Source: Natroniella sp046097105 (GTDB taxonomy: Bacteria > Bacillota > Halanaerobiia > Halobacteroidales > Halobacteroidaceae). From it: 64,000 bases of DNA. The stretch covers positions 2,232,001 through 2,296,000 of the forward strand of contig NZ_CP175562.1 in NCBI RefSeq assembly GCF_046097105.1. The letters are read 5' to 3'. Under the pieces are notes generated by a model. The model was not told the origin of the DNA and did no database searches. It worked only from the letters and a program-made list of their open reading frames with translations. A program made the position numbers and the translations under genes. Below are positions 16,001 to 28,841 of the stretch, in pieces (within the stretch, counting starts at the first letter, position 1; the number at the start of each line of letters is the position of its first letter).

Positions 16001-16271
16001 TGGTCGTGCATCCATTCTCACATATCCTTTCCAAGCGTTACTTAGACAGTTAGCTCGAACCAGGTACCCCTACGGCACACGAGGACATTTACTTACCGCT
16101 GCTTCCTTCCGGATCTGACGGAGTTTATAAAGCCTCATTGCGTAGGACCCAATCGTCAACACCACTTATCTAAGCCAGACCTTAAAAAAGATAAGCTTAA
16201 ACAGACTTCAACCCCGCTATAGCGGATTGCGGGTTACAGGGCACCGCTACCACCCCGTTTAGCACGACCAA
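16001..16271 (-). ncRNA. ffs: large SRP RNA (scRNA, Alu-domain type)
   Basis: About 271 bases. Both ends are complementary (TGGTCGTGC... against GCACGACCA). The helix-8 SRP54-binding hairpin carries CCGGAAGGAAGCAGCGG. A 5' domain with CGGGGTGG and TGTAACCC loops is consistent with the Alu domain. This is the large Gram-positive form that pairs with Ffh and FtsY in membrane targeting. It is placed between tRNA-Ser(GGA) and dnaX as in Bacillus, with its own promoter at 16324-16352. Confidence 0.95.
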
Positions 16272-16280
16272 AATCTATAT

Positions 16281-16297
16281 AAAGGCATTAAGCCTTT
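16281..16297 (-). terminator. small hairpin ahead of the SRP RNA
   Basis: AAAGGC at 16281-16286 pairs with GCCTTT at 16292-16297. It lies between tRNA-Ser(GGA)/SRP promoter and the SRP RNA and may be a weak terminator for upstream transcription or a processing signal. It has only a short T-run. Confidence 0.3.
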
Positions 16298-16323
16298 ATT
16301 ACTATTTTATTTTCACTAACTTA

Positions 16324-16352
16324 ATTATATCAGAAAAGAAAACTAAAATCAA
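16324..16352 (-). promoter_or_regulatory. promoter of the SRP RNA
   Basis: On the minus strand TTGATT (16352-16347) and TATAAT (16329-16324) are 17 bases apart, about 50 bases before the mature SRP RNA. Confidence 0.7.
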
Positions 16353-16359
16353 ATTTCTA

Positions 16360-16451
16360 TGGCGGAGAAGGAGGGATTTGAACCCTCGAAGGGCGTAAAC
16401 CCTTACTCGCTTTCCAGGCGAGCTCCTTAAGCCAGACTCGGACACCTCTCC
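16360..16451 (-). tRNA. tRNA-Ser(GGA)
   Basis: Cloverleaf with acceptor GGAGAGG pairing to the 3' end, a long variable arm typical of serine tRNAs, anticodon loop CTGGAAA (anticodon GGA) and an encoded CCA. It reads UCC/UCU. UCC is the specifier codon of the serine T-box at 22.1-22.4 kb, so this is probably the tRNA sensed there. Confidence 0.96.
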
Positions 16452-16471
16452 ATAAGCTCTATTGATTATTG

Positions 16472-16927
16472 TTATTTTCTTAAACTTTTAAAAAAGCATT
16501 TCATAATTTGACTACAATCTTCTTTTAAAACACCTGACTTTACTTCTAATCTATGATTTAATCTTTCATCATTAACTATATTGAATAATGTTCCAGCGCC
16601 TCCAGCTTTAAGGTCATTGGCCCCATAGACCAAATTATCAATCCTCGCTTGGACTATTGCTCCAGCACACATAGGGCAGGGCTCAATAGTAACATATAAG
16701 GTAGAACCAGAAAGTCTCCAACCACCTAAACTATTAGCAGCCTGACGAATAGCCAGTACTTCAGCATGTGCCGTTGGATCTTGTAAATCTTCCTTTAAGT
16801 TATGAGCCTTGGCTATAACTTGATCGTTTTTAACGACTATAGCAGCAATTGGAACTTCACCTTTTTGAAAAGCTTTTTCCGCTTCTTCTAAAGCTATTTT
16901 CATATAGTATTCATCTTTATTAATCAT
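16472..16927 (-). CDS. tadA: tRNA adenosine-34 deaminase
   Basis: The 151-residue zinc deaminase has HAEV with His54 and catalytic Glu56, and PCPMCAGA with Cys84 and Cys87 as zinc ligands. It converts A34 to inosine in tRNA-Arg(ACG), allowing reading of CGU/CGC/CGA. The gene for that very tRNA lies 53 bases upstream on the same strand. Downstream are tRNA-Ser(GGA) and the SRP RNA. No promoter was seen between tRNA-Arg and tadA, so it may be co-transcribed with the tRNA cluster from 17383. Confidence 0.96.
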   Translation of the reverse strand: MINKDEYYMKIALEEAEKAFQKGEVPIAAIVVKNDQVIAKAHNLKEDLQDPTAHAEVLAIRQAANSLGGWRLSGSTLYVTIEPCPMCAGAIVQARIDNLVYGANDLKAGGAGTLFNIVNDERLNHRLEVKSGVLKEDCSQIMKCFFKSLRK

Positions 16928-16980
16928 AATTTAAAATAATTCACTCTTCTCTGTTAATTATTAATCTTATTTAGTTTTAA

Positions 16981-17057
16981 TGGCGCGCCCGGGAGGAGTC
17001 GAACCTCCAACCTCCTGATTCGTAGTCAGTTACTCTATCCAATTGAGCTACGGGCGC
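16981..17057 (-). tRNA. tRNA-Arg(ACG)
   Basis: Cloverleaf with acceptor GCGCCCG, anticodon loop CTACGAA (anticodon ACG), T-arm GGTTCGACTCC and encoded CCA. Its A34 is the TadA substrate, and tadA follows immediately downstream. Confidence 0.97.
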
Positions 17058-17111
17058 ATAATATTAAAAATTGATAATTCAAAATCAAACCATCAATTAT
17101 AAATTGCTTTT

Positions 17112-17205
17112 TGGCGGAGAGAGAGGGATTCGAACCCTCGCTAGAGCAGTATGCCCTACTACAGGTTTAGCAAACCCGCCCCTTCAGCCACTTGGGTATC
17201 TCTCC
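17112..17205 (-). tRNA. tRNA-Ser(GCU), copy 1
   Basis: Serine tRNA with long variable arm, anticodon loop TTGCTAA (anticodon GCT, reads AGC/AGU) and encoded CCA. Identical to the copy at 17603-17696. Confidence 0.96.
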
Positions 17206-17249
17206 ATAATTTAATTAATAGCTAATAATTCTCAATTATAAATTATTAA

Positions 17250-17341
17250 TGGCGGAGGGGGTGGGATTCGAACCCACGGTACGCCTGAACGTACAGCAGA
17301 TTTCAAGTCTGCCACCATAAACCGGACTCGGACACCCCTCC
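17250..17341 (-). tRNA. tRNA-Ser(UGA), copy 1
   Basis: Serine tRNA with acceptor GGAGGGG, anticodon loop CTTGAAA (anticodon TGA, reads UCA/UCG), long variable arm and CCA. Identical to the copy at 17741-17832. Confidence 0.96.
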
Positions 17342-17359
17342 TCAACAACTTGCTTGGTT

Positions 17360-17388
17360 ATTATACATCATAAAAAGAGAATTGTCAA
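17360..17388 (-). promoter_or_regulatory. promoter of tRNA cluster copy 1
   Basis: Consensus TTGACA (17388-17383) and TATAAT (17365-17360) with 17 bases between, 19 bases before tRNA-Ser(UGA) copy 1. It can drive Ser(UGA)-Ser(GCU)-Arg(ACG) and possibly tadA. Confidence 0.9.
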
Positions 17389-17551
17389 GGCAAAATTAAT
17401 TACTTTTTAATCACACACCATTTATTATACTAGCATAAAATCCACCTTAAGTCAAATTACATATTCAATATTAACCGTCTTATAAATTGCAAGTTAAAAT
17501 TAATCATTTAAAAAAAGCAAAAACAAAACCTTCATATTAGCTCCTTAAATG

Positions 17552-17576
17552 TAAAAAACATCCTTGGCGGATGTTT
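17552..17576 (-). terminator. terminator after tRNA-Ser pair copy 2
   Basis: AAACATCC (17556-17563) pairs with GGATGTTT (17569-17576). On the minus strand it is followed by TTTTTTA. It isolates copy 2 from copy 1. Confidence 0.8.
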
Positions 17577-17602
17577 GAAAATCTATGTGGTTTTAATTAA
17601 TA

Positions 17603-17696
17603 TGGCGGAGAGAGAGGGATTCGAACCCTCGCTAGAGCAGTATGCCCTACTACAGGTTTAGCAAACCCGCCCCTTCAGCCACTTGGGTATCTCTCC
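17603..17696 (-). tRNA. tRNA-Ser(GCU), copy 2
   Basis: Same sequence as 17112-17205: anticodon GCT, long variable arm, encoded CCA. Part of the exact 230-bp duplication. Confidence 0.96.
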
Positions 17697-17740
17697 ATAA
17701 TTTAATTAATAGCTAATAATTCTCAATTATAAATTATTAA

Positions 17741-17832
17741 TGGCGGAGGGGGTGGGATTCGAACCCACGGTACGCCTGAACGTACAGCAGATTTCAAGTC
17801 TGCCACCATAAACCGGACTCGGACACCCCTCC
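17741..17832 (-). tRNA. tRNA-Ser(UGA), copy 2
   Basis: Same sequence as 17250-17341: anticodon TGA, long variable arm, encoded CCA. It is the first gene of its own short transcription unit. Confidence 0.96.
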
Positions 17833-17850
17833 ACTTTTAACACAAGTATT

Positions 17851-17879
17851 ATTATAATCAATTTCTTAACAATTGTCAA
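17851..17879 (-). promoter_or_regulatory. promoter of tRNA-Ser pair copy 2
   Basis: TTGACA (17879-17874) and TATAAT (17856-17851) with 17 bases between. The -35 is preceded by AAGTTC, as in the rRNA promoters of this window. Confidence 0.9.
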
Positions 17880-17888
17880 GAACTTCTC

Positions 17889-17928
17889 CAAAAAAATCAG
17901 GGCCAACCTAAATAAGTTGGCCCTGATT
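17889..17928 (-). terminator. terminator of serS
   Basis: A 13-bp GC-rich stem (17895-17907 with 17916-17928) is followed on the minus strand by seven T residues. It lies just after the serS stop. Confidence 0.92.
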
Positions 17929-17934
17929 ACTTAA

Positions 17935-19215
17935 TTATTTATTTTCAATTCTTTCTAAACCATTCATATACGATTGTAAAGCATCAGGAATAGTTATACT
18001 TCCATCTTCATTTTGATAATTTTCCATAATTGCTGCAACTGTACGACCAATGGCCAAACCAGAACCATTTAAAGTATGCAAATACTCTGCTTTAGCACCA
18101 GGTTCAGGTCGATATCTAATTCCGGCTCTTCTAGCTTGAAAATCTTCAAAGTTACTACATGAGGATATCTCTCGATACTTATCATAACCAGGCATCCAGA
18201 CTTCAATATCATAAGTTTTAGCAGCAGAAAATGTCAAGTCACCTGTACATAAAGTAACTACTCGATATGGTAACTTTAAGCGCTGTAAAATCTCTTCAGC
18301 ATCAGCTAGTAATTTTCCTAATTCCTCATAAGAGTTTTCTGGTTTAACAAATTTAACTAATTCAACTTTATTAAATTGATGCTGTCTTATAATTCCTCTA
18401 GTATCTCTACCATGAGCACCTGCTTCAGCTCTAAAACAAGCACTATGAGCTGTGTGATAAATCGGTAAATCATCAGATTTTAAAATTTCATCTCGATACA
18501 TATTTGTAACTGGAACTTCAGCAGTAGGAATTAAATAATAATCACTATCTTCTATTTTAAAAGCATCTTCTTTAAATTTAGGCAACTGTCCTGTTCCATA
18601 CATACTATCTTCATGAACTATAAAAGGAGGAAATACTTCCTCGTAATCTTTCTCTAAGTGGATATCAAGCATAAAGTTAATCAAAGCACGTTCAATCTTA
18701 GCCCCTGCTTTTTTTAAAAAAGTAAATCTAGCTCCTGACACTTTAGCTCCTCGCTCAAAATCTAAAATATCAAGCTCTTTTCCTAAATCCCAATGAGCTT
18801 TAGCTTCAAAATCAAACTCTCTTGGTTCATTCCATTTTTTAACTAAAATATTATCTTCTTCATCAGCACCTTGAGGTACATCTTGGTGGGGAAGGTTAGG
18901 TAGTTGTAGCATAATCTCTTCTAAGCGATTATTATACTCTTTTAATTTTTGATCTAAATTATCTATCTTATCACCAATTTGACCCATCTTTTGAATTATC
19001 TCTTCTGCTTTTTCATCTTTTCCTTCTCTTTTGAGTTGGCCAATCTTAGTCGACTCTTCATTTCGAATTCGCTTTAATTCTTCTACTTCTTGGATTAACT
19101 CTCTTCTATTTTCATCTAGCTCACTAAATTCATCAATTGGAGCTTTTGTACCTCGTTTGGCCAATGACTCTTTAACCAAATCAAGATTCTCACGCACAAA
19201 TCCTAAATCAAGCAT
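17935..19215 (-). CDS. serS: seryl-tRNA synthetase
   Basis: The 426-residue class II synthetase has an N-terminal long coiled-coil arm (about residues 30-105) that grips the tRNA variable arm. The class II core carries TAEVPVTN, motif 2 FRAEAGAHGRDTRG and motif 3 NGSGLAIGRTV. It charges the five serine tRNA genes that lie downstream. The frame opens with a GTG three codons earlier, but AAAGGGTGA fits the ATG at 19215 (MLDLGFVREN, the family start). No T-box was seen in the 104 bases upstream, where only short A/T repeats are present. Confidence 0.96.
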   Translation of the reverse strand: MLDLGFVRENLDLVKESLAKRGTKAPIDEFSELDENRRELIQEVEELKRIRNEESTKIGQLKREGKDEKAEEIIQKMGQIGDKIDNLDQKLKEYNNRLEEIMLQLPNLPHQDVPQGADEEDNILVKKWNEPREFDFEAKAHWDLGKELDILDFERGAKVSGARFTFLKKAGAKIERALINFMLDIHLEKDYEEVFPPFIVHEDSMYGTGQLPKFKEDAFKIEDSDYYLIPTAEVPVTNMYRDEILKSDDLPIYHTAHSACFRAEAGAHGRDTRGIIRQHQFNKVELVKFVKPENSYEELGKLLADAEEILQRLKLPYRVVTLCTGDLTFSAAKTYDIEVWMPGYDKYREISSCSNFEDFQARRAGIRYRPEPGAKAEYLHTLNGSGLAIGRTVAAIMENYQNEDGSITIPDALQSYMNGLERIENK

Positions 19216-19319
19216 TACTCTCACCCTTTATATAATTAATTCAGTGACGAGTGATTAACTACCCGCCACTGCTTTTTATTATTATTTTACTGCTTGTGAC
19301 TCATTACTAATTACTGAGT

Positions 19320-20903
19320 TTACAGTGCAAATACATTTATATCTTTAATTCCATCAATCTTTAATAATTCATCTTTTAATTCTTCTCTAGGTTCATCATC
19401 TAAGGTTAAGACCATAATAGCTCTACCACCAGCTTGATTACGTCCTAATCTCATACTAGCAATATTAACATCATTACTTCCAAATAAAGTTCCTACCTGC
19501 CCAACTACACCAGGCTTATCAATATGATCACTAACTAGTAAGATTCCCTCTGGAATTATATCAGCTTGATAACCATCAATATCAACGATTCTTAAATCAC
19601 CTTTATGGAAAACTGTTCCTGATAATTTAGTCATCTCATCTTTATCCTTAACCTTTAAAGTAATTAAATTAGAGTATTTATTACTAGTTTTACTTTTAGA
19701 TTCAACCACTTTAATCCCTCGCTCTTCAGCAATCATTTGAGCATTAACTAAATTAATATCTTCATTTACAACTGGGTTTAGTAGTCCCTTTAATACTGCA
19801 GTAGTAATTGGTTCAACCTCTTGCTTAGCTATATCTCCTTGATAAATTACTTCAACTTCTTCAACTCTACCTCCAGTCCAACCTGAATAGAAACTTCCTA
19901 ATTTATCTGCTAAGTTAATGTATGGTTTAATCTCAGCCATCACCTTAGGATCTACACTTGGAATATTAAGTGGAGTTCGTGGAAGATCCCCCTCAAAAAC
20001 ACTCAGCATCTGTCTAGCAGCATCAATAGATACATTATCCATTGCTTCTACAGTAGTTCCTCCAAGATGAGGCGCCATAATTACTTTGTCTTCTAACTCT
20101 AATAATGAATAATCTTCAGTAATAGGTTCTTCTTCATGAACATCCAAACCTGCTCCGGCTACTTTACCGCTTTTAACACCATGGTATAAAGCTTGACAAT
20201 CTACATTTTGACCTCGGGCTACATTAAGTATTCTAACTCCATCTTTCATTTTAGAAATAGCTTCCTTATCAATTATATGATGTGTCTCCTCAGTTAATGG
20301 AGTATGTAATGTTATATAATCTGCTCTTTCCAATAACTCATCAAATTCAACCAGCTCTACCCCTAATCTTTCACCTCGTTTAGCTGGAATATACGGATCA
20401 TTAGCAATAACTTTCATATTGAAACCTTGAGCCATCTTAGCTACATTTCCCCCTACTCTTCCTAACCCGATAATTCCTAAAGTCTTTTGATTTAATTCAA
20501 CCCCCATATACTTACTTCTATTCCAAACTCCTTCATGAAGTGCTTTATTAGCATGATATATATTTCTAGAAAGACCTGCCATTAAAGCCATTGTCTGTTC
20601 CGCAGCTGAAATAGTGTTTTGACCAGGCGTATTTAAGACGATAATACCTTTTTTAGAGGCTGCTTCTACATCAATATTATCATAACCAGAACCAGCTCTA
20701 GCAATTACCTTTAAGTTATCAGCTTTTGCTAAAACTTCTTCATTTAATGGAGTCATACTTCTTAAAATAATCCCATGGTACTTCCCAATTTCTTCTAATA
20801 ATTCTTCATAACCCAATTCAGTATTATAAGTTACATCTACTCCTTTTTTTTCCAAAATCTCAATTCCTGCCTCTGAAATTTCATCACTGACTAATACCTT
20901 CAT
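19320..20903 (-). CDS. serA: D-3-phosphoglycerate dehydrogenase
   Basis: The 527-residue long-form enzyme carries the Rossmann motif GLGRVGGNVAK (about residue 148) and the catalytic block RGQNVDCQALYHG. The allosteric substrate-binding domain lies at about residues 325-445. A C-terminal ACT domain begins near DHIDKPGVVGQVGTLFG; ACT domains usually bind serine for feedback inhibition. It makes 3-phosphohydroxypyruvate, the first step of serine synthesis. It starts 2 bases after the class V aminotransferase stop, and both follow the serine T-box. Confidence 0.96.
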   Translation of the reverse strand: MKVLVSDEISEAGIEILEKKGVDVTYNTELGYEELLEEIGKYHGIILRSMTPLNEEVLAKADNLKVIARAGSGYDNIDVEAASKKGIIVLNTPGQNTISAAEQTMALMAGLSRNIYHANKALHEGVWNRSKYMGVELNQKTLGIIGLGRVGGNVAKMAQGFNMKVIANDPYIPAKRGERLGVELVEFDELLERADYITLHTPLTEETHHIIDKEAISKMKDGVRILNVARGQNVDCQALYHGVKSGKVAGAGLDVHEEEPITEDYSLLELEDKVIMAPHLGGTTVEAMDNVSIDAARQMLSVFEGDLPRTPLNIPSVDPKVMAEIKPYINLADKLGSFYSGWTGGRVEEVEVIYQGDIAKQEVEPITTAVLKGLLNPVVNEDINLVNAQMIAEERGIKVVESKSKTSNKYSNLITLKVKDKDEMTKLSGTVFHKGDLRIVDIDGYQADIIPEGILLVSDHIDKPGVVGQVGTLFGSNDVNIASMRLGRNQAGGRAIMVLTLDDEPREELKDELLKIDGIKDINVFAL

Positions 20904-20905
20904 TT

Positions 20906-22072
20906 TTATCTCTCCTCCTTATAAAATATCTCTTGAGCTGCTTTAATACCACTACCTAACTCTAAGTCTAATCCTTCATCTTTTAATACAATCTCTAAAG
21001 CTGAAATGGTAGTTAATATATCACTTTTAGTTGTATTACCCATATGACCTACTCTAAATACCTTTCCTTTCAAATGACCTTTACTACCAGTAATATAAAG
21101 GTTATGCTCTTCTAATAGCCTCTCTTTTAAAGTACTAAATTTAATCTCTTTTGGTAATTCTACGGCAGTTACAGTTTTAGAAGCTTCATCTTCATTATCA
21201 ACTAATAAGCCTAAGCCAATCTTTTTCATAGCACTCCTAAATGCTTTGGCCATTATTTTATGACGATCAAACACTTCTCCTAACCCTTCTTCTTTAATCT
21301 CTTTTAATACTTCTCTTAAAGCATACAATGTAGTAATTGCTGGAGTAGAAGGAGTCTGATTTGGCCTTTCATTTAAAAATCTTTTAGCTCTTTTAAAATC
21401 CCAATAAAATTTGGGTAAATCAGATTCTTCTCTAGCTTTCATAGCAGCAGGACTTACACTTACTAAAGCTAGTCCAGGTGGGCTCATTAAGGCCTTTTGA
21501 GTAGAAGCTACAACTACATCAGCCTTCCATTTATCAGTCTTTAGTTCAATTCCTGCTAATGAACTAACAGCATCAATGAATAATAAAGCACCATACTCTT
21601 TTGCTAATTTACCAAGAGGCTTAGGATGGTTAACTATACCAGTTGAAGTCTCATTATGAGTCATTAAAATTGCTTTAAAGTAGCCTTTCCCTACCTCTTT
21701 TAACTTTTCCTCTACTCTATCTGCATTTACAGCCTCTCCCCAGGTAAAATTCATCCGCTCTACTTCAATACCATAACGTTCAGCAATAGTGGCAAACCTC
21801 TCTCCAAATGCTCCAGTGCAAAGTGATAAAACCTTATCACCTTTAGATAAAGTATTAGCTAGCGTAGCCTCAAGACCTCCAGTACCAGAACAAGTTAAAA
21901 CTAAGACATCATTTTCCGTCTGAAAAACATACTTTAGCCCTTCAGATACTTCAGCAACCAAATCTTCACAATCAGAAGTTCGATGACCTATCATCTTTTG
22001 TGCTGAAGCTAATAAAGCTTGATGAGGAACATCAACAGGACCAGGTAACATCATAGTGCGCTTGTTTTTCAT
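20906..22072 (-). CDS. class V aminotransferase, probable phosphoserine aminotransferase
   Basis: The 388-residue PLP enzyme of the alanine-glyoxylate/serine-pyruvate type has MLPGPVDVP at the start, TCSGTGGLEA for the cofactor phosphate and STQKALMSPPG with the Schiff-base lysine. It is not a classical SerC, but genes of this type next to serA are thought to supply phosphoserine aminotransferase activity in clostridia. Co-transcription with serA behind a serine T-box supports that role. The frame begins with GTG one codon earlier; the ATG at 22072 has AAGGAG 8 bases upstream. No serB is in the window. Confidence 0.85.
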   Translation of the reverse strand: MKNKRTMMLPGPVDVPHQALLASAQKMIGHRTSDCEDLVAEVSEGLKYVFQTENDVLVLTCSGTGGLEATLANTLSKGDKVLSLCTGAFGERFATIAERYGIEVERMNFTWGEAVNADRVEEKLKEVGKGYFKAILMTHNETSTGIVNHPKPLGKLAKEYGALLFIDAVSSLAGIELKTDKWKADVVVASTQKALMSPPGLALVSVSPAAMKAREESDLPKFYWDFKRAKRFLNERPNQTPSTPAITTLYALREVLKEIKEEGLGEVFDRHKIMAKAFRSAMKKIGLGLLVDNEDEASKTVTAVELPKEIKFSTLKERLLEEHNLYITGSKGHLKGKVFRVGHMGNTTKSDILTTISALEIVLKDEGLDLELGSGIKAAQEIFYKEER

Positions 22073-22130
22073 CACAACAACTCCTTTATTTTTATTATTG
22101 ACTATTGCTTATTATTCAATGTTTTTATAT

Positions 22131-22395
22131 AAAAAAAACCCCCACCTCTACATCATACATAGAGGCGAGAGCTTATAATCTATTTAAATACTCCCGTGGT
22201 ACCACTCTAATTGGCAAACTAGCCCACTTGTCATCGTAGATAACGGTTACTACCGTCTAGCTTAGTCACTAGCCACTCCAAGGTGGATTCAATCAAAACT
22301 CTATATCAGTTTTCACCAACCACTGACTCTCTAAAAATAAAGTTTATAATCTACTTGGCCTCTTCCTTGTGATTTTAAAATGGATATTTTATGTT
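22131..22395 (-). promoter_or_regulatory. serine T-box leader (specifier UCC)
   Basis: On the minus strand, stem I begins with CCAAG paired to CTTGG and has an AGTA specifier-loop motif opposite GAATCCACC, giving the specifier codon UCC (Ser). The T-box sequence AGAGTGGTACCACGGGAG lies further down. A terminator hairpin CCTCTA/TAGAGG (about 22144-22164) ends in eight T. Uncharged tRNA-Ser(GGA) should pair with UCC and the T-box bulge and prevent termination, switching on the aminotransferase-serA operon under serine starvation. Confidence 0.93.
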
Positions 22396-22402
22396 AATCT
22401 GT

Positions 22403-22431
22403 ATTATATAATATTTAATCTAATAATGCAA
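22403..22431 (-). promoter_or_regulatory. promoter of the serine T-box operon
   Basis: TTGCAT (22431-22426) and TATAAT (22408-22403) with 17 bases between on the minus strand. The -35 lies just after the sppA stop. Confidence 0.75.
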
Positions 22432-22436
22432 GGAAT

Positions 22437-23336
22437 TTAATTGAATTGATATCTAAAAATTAAATTATTATCTAAACTCAATTGTGATATAACAGAGGAA
22501 ACAATAATATCTAATAGTGATTGGCGATCATGATGAATCAATTCTGCTTCTCCTTCTATTCCTGCTAACCTTTCGAGTTCGTCAACAGCATGATAAAAAT
22601 TACCCAGCTGATCAACCAAACCAAGCTCCTTTGCCTGACTCCCAGTGAATATTCTACCATCAGCTAAATCTTCTACTTTATTTCGTGATAAATTCCTCTC
22701 GTCTACTATCGTTTGGACAAATTGTTCATGAATTTCATCAACTAATTCTTGTAAGAACTCTTTTTCTTCTTCAGTTAAATCTCGATCTGGATTTCCAATA
22801 TCCTTATAGTTTCCACTCTTAAAAGTTACATTTCTAATCCCTATTTTTTGATATAACTCTTTCATATCTTTAAACTGCATAATAACTCCAATACTACCGG
22901 TAGTCGTTGCAGAATTAGAAAAAATTTGATCAGCAGCAGTAGCAATATAATAACCACCAGAAGCAGCTACATCTTCCATTGCAACTACAACAGGATTTCC
23001 AGTTTCAGATTTATAATCTAAAATTTCTTGATAAATTGCTTCAGAAGCAGCAGAACTTCCTCCAGGGCTATTTATTCTCAAAATTAATCCTTTAACATCT
23101 TTCTCCTCTTTAAGTTGATTAATCTGTTCCATTATTCTTGCTGAATTAGCTTGTCCAGAAAAACCAACCTGCCCACTGCTAATCACCCCTGAAATATCAA
23201 TTGCTACTAATTGATTAGGAGGCTCATCTATTCCCAACCTTCCACTAATTATAGCAAAAATAATACTTAATAATATCACCCCTATTAATAATAAAGTAGC
23301 TATAACTACTAAAATTACCTTTATAGTTTTAGTCAA
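22437..23336 (-). CDS. sppA: signal peptide peptidase SppA (S49 family)
   Basis: The 299-residue membrane-anchored serine protease has an N-terminal transmembrane helix (about residues 6-31). The S49 core carries RINSPGG, the lysine block VAMEDVAASGGYYIA and the nucleophile serine in TTTGSIGVIM. It digests leftover signal peptides and works in the membrane. The start is TTG at 23336 with an AAGGGGG site 6-7 bases upstream. It lies between the rrnA terminator and the serine operon, with no close partner. Confidence 0.92.
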   Translation of the reverse strand: MTKTIKVILVVIATLLLIGVILLSIIFAIISGRLGIDEPPNQLVAIDISGVISSGQVGFSGQANSARIMEQINQLKEEKDVKGLILRINSPGGSSAASEAIYQEILDYKSETGNPVVVAMEDVAASGGYYIATAADQIFSNSATTTGSIGVIMQFKDMKELYQKIGIRNVTFKSGNYKDIGNPDRDLTEEEKEFLQELVDEIHEQFVQTIVDERNLSRNKVEDLADGRIFTGSQAKELGLVDQLGNFYHAVDELERLAGIEGEAELIHHDRQSLLDIIVSSVISQLSLDNNLIFRYQFN

Positions 23337-23422
23337 ATTAATCCCCCTTAAATTTTAGCTCAGCTCTTATTCTTATATTAACTATTATGCTAAGTAACTA
23401 ATAATTTTAAATAAAAAAACAC

Positions 23423-23463
23423 AAAAAAAGACCTCTTACCACAGTTAACTGCAATAAAAAGTC
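23423..23463 (-). terminator. terminator of rrnA
   Basis: A 17-bp imperfect stem (about 23430-23446 with 23447-23463) has a central GTTAAC. On the minus strand it is followed by TTTTTTTG. It lies 10 bases after the 5S gene. Confidence 0.85.
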
Positions 23464-23474
23464 CTTTTTTATAT

Positions 23475-23591
23475 TCTGGCAGTGACCTACGCTCCCACAA
23501 GGCTGCCCCTGCAGTACCATCGGCGCTGGAGGACTTAACTGCTGTGTTCGAAATGGAAACAGGTGTTACCCCTCCGCAATTACCACCAGAA
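23475..23591 (-). rRNA. rrf: 5S rRNA (the only one in the window)
   Basis: About 117 bases. The ends TCTGGTGGTAATTGCGGAGG and CACTGCCAGAA pair, and the loop contains CCATTTCGAACACAGCAG, the 5S signature. It closes the rrnA unit. A promoter-like pair lies in the 23S-5S spacer (23676-23704). Confidence 0.96.
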
Positions 23592-23675
23592 TCTTATTCA
23601 ATTAATAATTAATATCTAACATTGAACAATTAAGTTCTTCGCTTATTTTAAGCTTGTCTCAATTCAACAATTAAT

Positions 23676-23704
23676 ATCTTAACATTTTCATTCTTCTTTG
23701 TCAA
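23676..23704 (-). promoter_or_regulatory. internal promoter-like pair before 5S
   Basis: TTGACA (23704-23699) and TAAGAT (23681-23676) spaced 17 bases, preceded by AAGTTC. The same sequence stands before tRNA-Asn at 28813-28841. It could give 5S a second, independent supply. Confidence 0.5.
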
Positions 23705-23804
23705 GAACTTTTTAATAAATAAATTTCTAAGTTCTTTAACTATTCAGCATTCAGTATTAAATGCTTTATTATACATTCAAAACTGCACAATAGATATATT
23801 CTAG

Positions 23805-26762
<2,958 letters not shown>

Positions 26763-26944
26763 AGACGCACTATCTATTGTGCAGTTTTCAAAGTACAAAT
26801 TTTAGGTCTGAGGCTGAGTTTAAGTTTTAGTCAAGACAAGGACTAAGCTCTTACTTAGCCTTAAACTTGAACTTAAACTTAATTTCAGTCTCTCAAAACT
26901 AAACAATGCAAGTTCCAACTACGACTAGAGTTGAAATAACTCCT

Positions 26945-28473
<1,529 letters not shown>

Positions 28474-28612
28474 GTTTATATCATGTGCAAAAGCACATTG
28501 ATTACGAGTTTGACTAGCTCTTCTTGCTTAGTTGAAACATTGCATTGTTTAGTTTTCAAAGACCGAATTGCTTGTTCAATTTTTTCCGTCACTTTCTCAA
28601 GCGACAATTAAT

Positions 28613-28641
28613 ATAATATCAAACTCACTCTTGTTTGTCAA
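28613..28641 (-). promoter_or_regulatory. promoter of rrnA
   Basis: TTGACA (28641-28636) and TATTAT (28618-28613) with 17 bases between, preceded by AAAAAGTTC. It is identical in layout to rrnB P2 and lies 58 bases downstream of tRNA-Asn with no terminator between. Confidence 0.88.
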
Positions 28642-28698
28642 GAACTTTTTTGAATCTATTATCAAATAAATAATATTACCAAGTTTTAAATACTAAAC

Positions 28699-28774
28699 TG
28701 GCTCCCCGAGTAGGACTCGAACCTACGACAAAGTGGTTAACAGCCACTCGCTCTACCAACTGAGCTATCGGGGA
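28699..28774 (-). tRNA. tRNA-Asn(GUU)
   Basis: Cloverleaf with acceptor TCCCCGA, anticodon GTT in loop CTGTTAA, T-arm GGTTCGAGTCC and encoded CCA. It occupies the place after 23S where 5S would be expected in rrnB. Confidence 0.97.
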
Positions 28775-28812
28775 AAATTTAATTTTAAGCTTGTCTCAAT
28801 TCAACAATTAAT

Positions 28813-28841
28813 ATCTTAACATTTTCATTCTTCTTTGTCAA
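28813..28841 (-). promoter_or_regulatory. internal promoter-like pair before tRNA-Asn
   Basis: TTGACA (28841-28836) and TAAGAT (28818-28813), 17-base spacing, in a spacer nearly identical to the one before 5S in rrnA. Confidence 0.5.

Noticed and set aside
17112..17832. Repeated blocks at a fixed interval, briefly considered as a repeat array or CRISPR
   Set aside because: The repeats are complete tRNA-Ser genes; there are only two copies and no spacer pattern.
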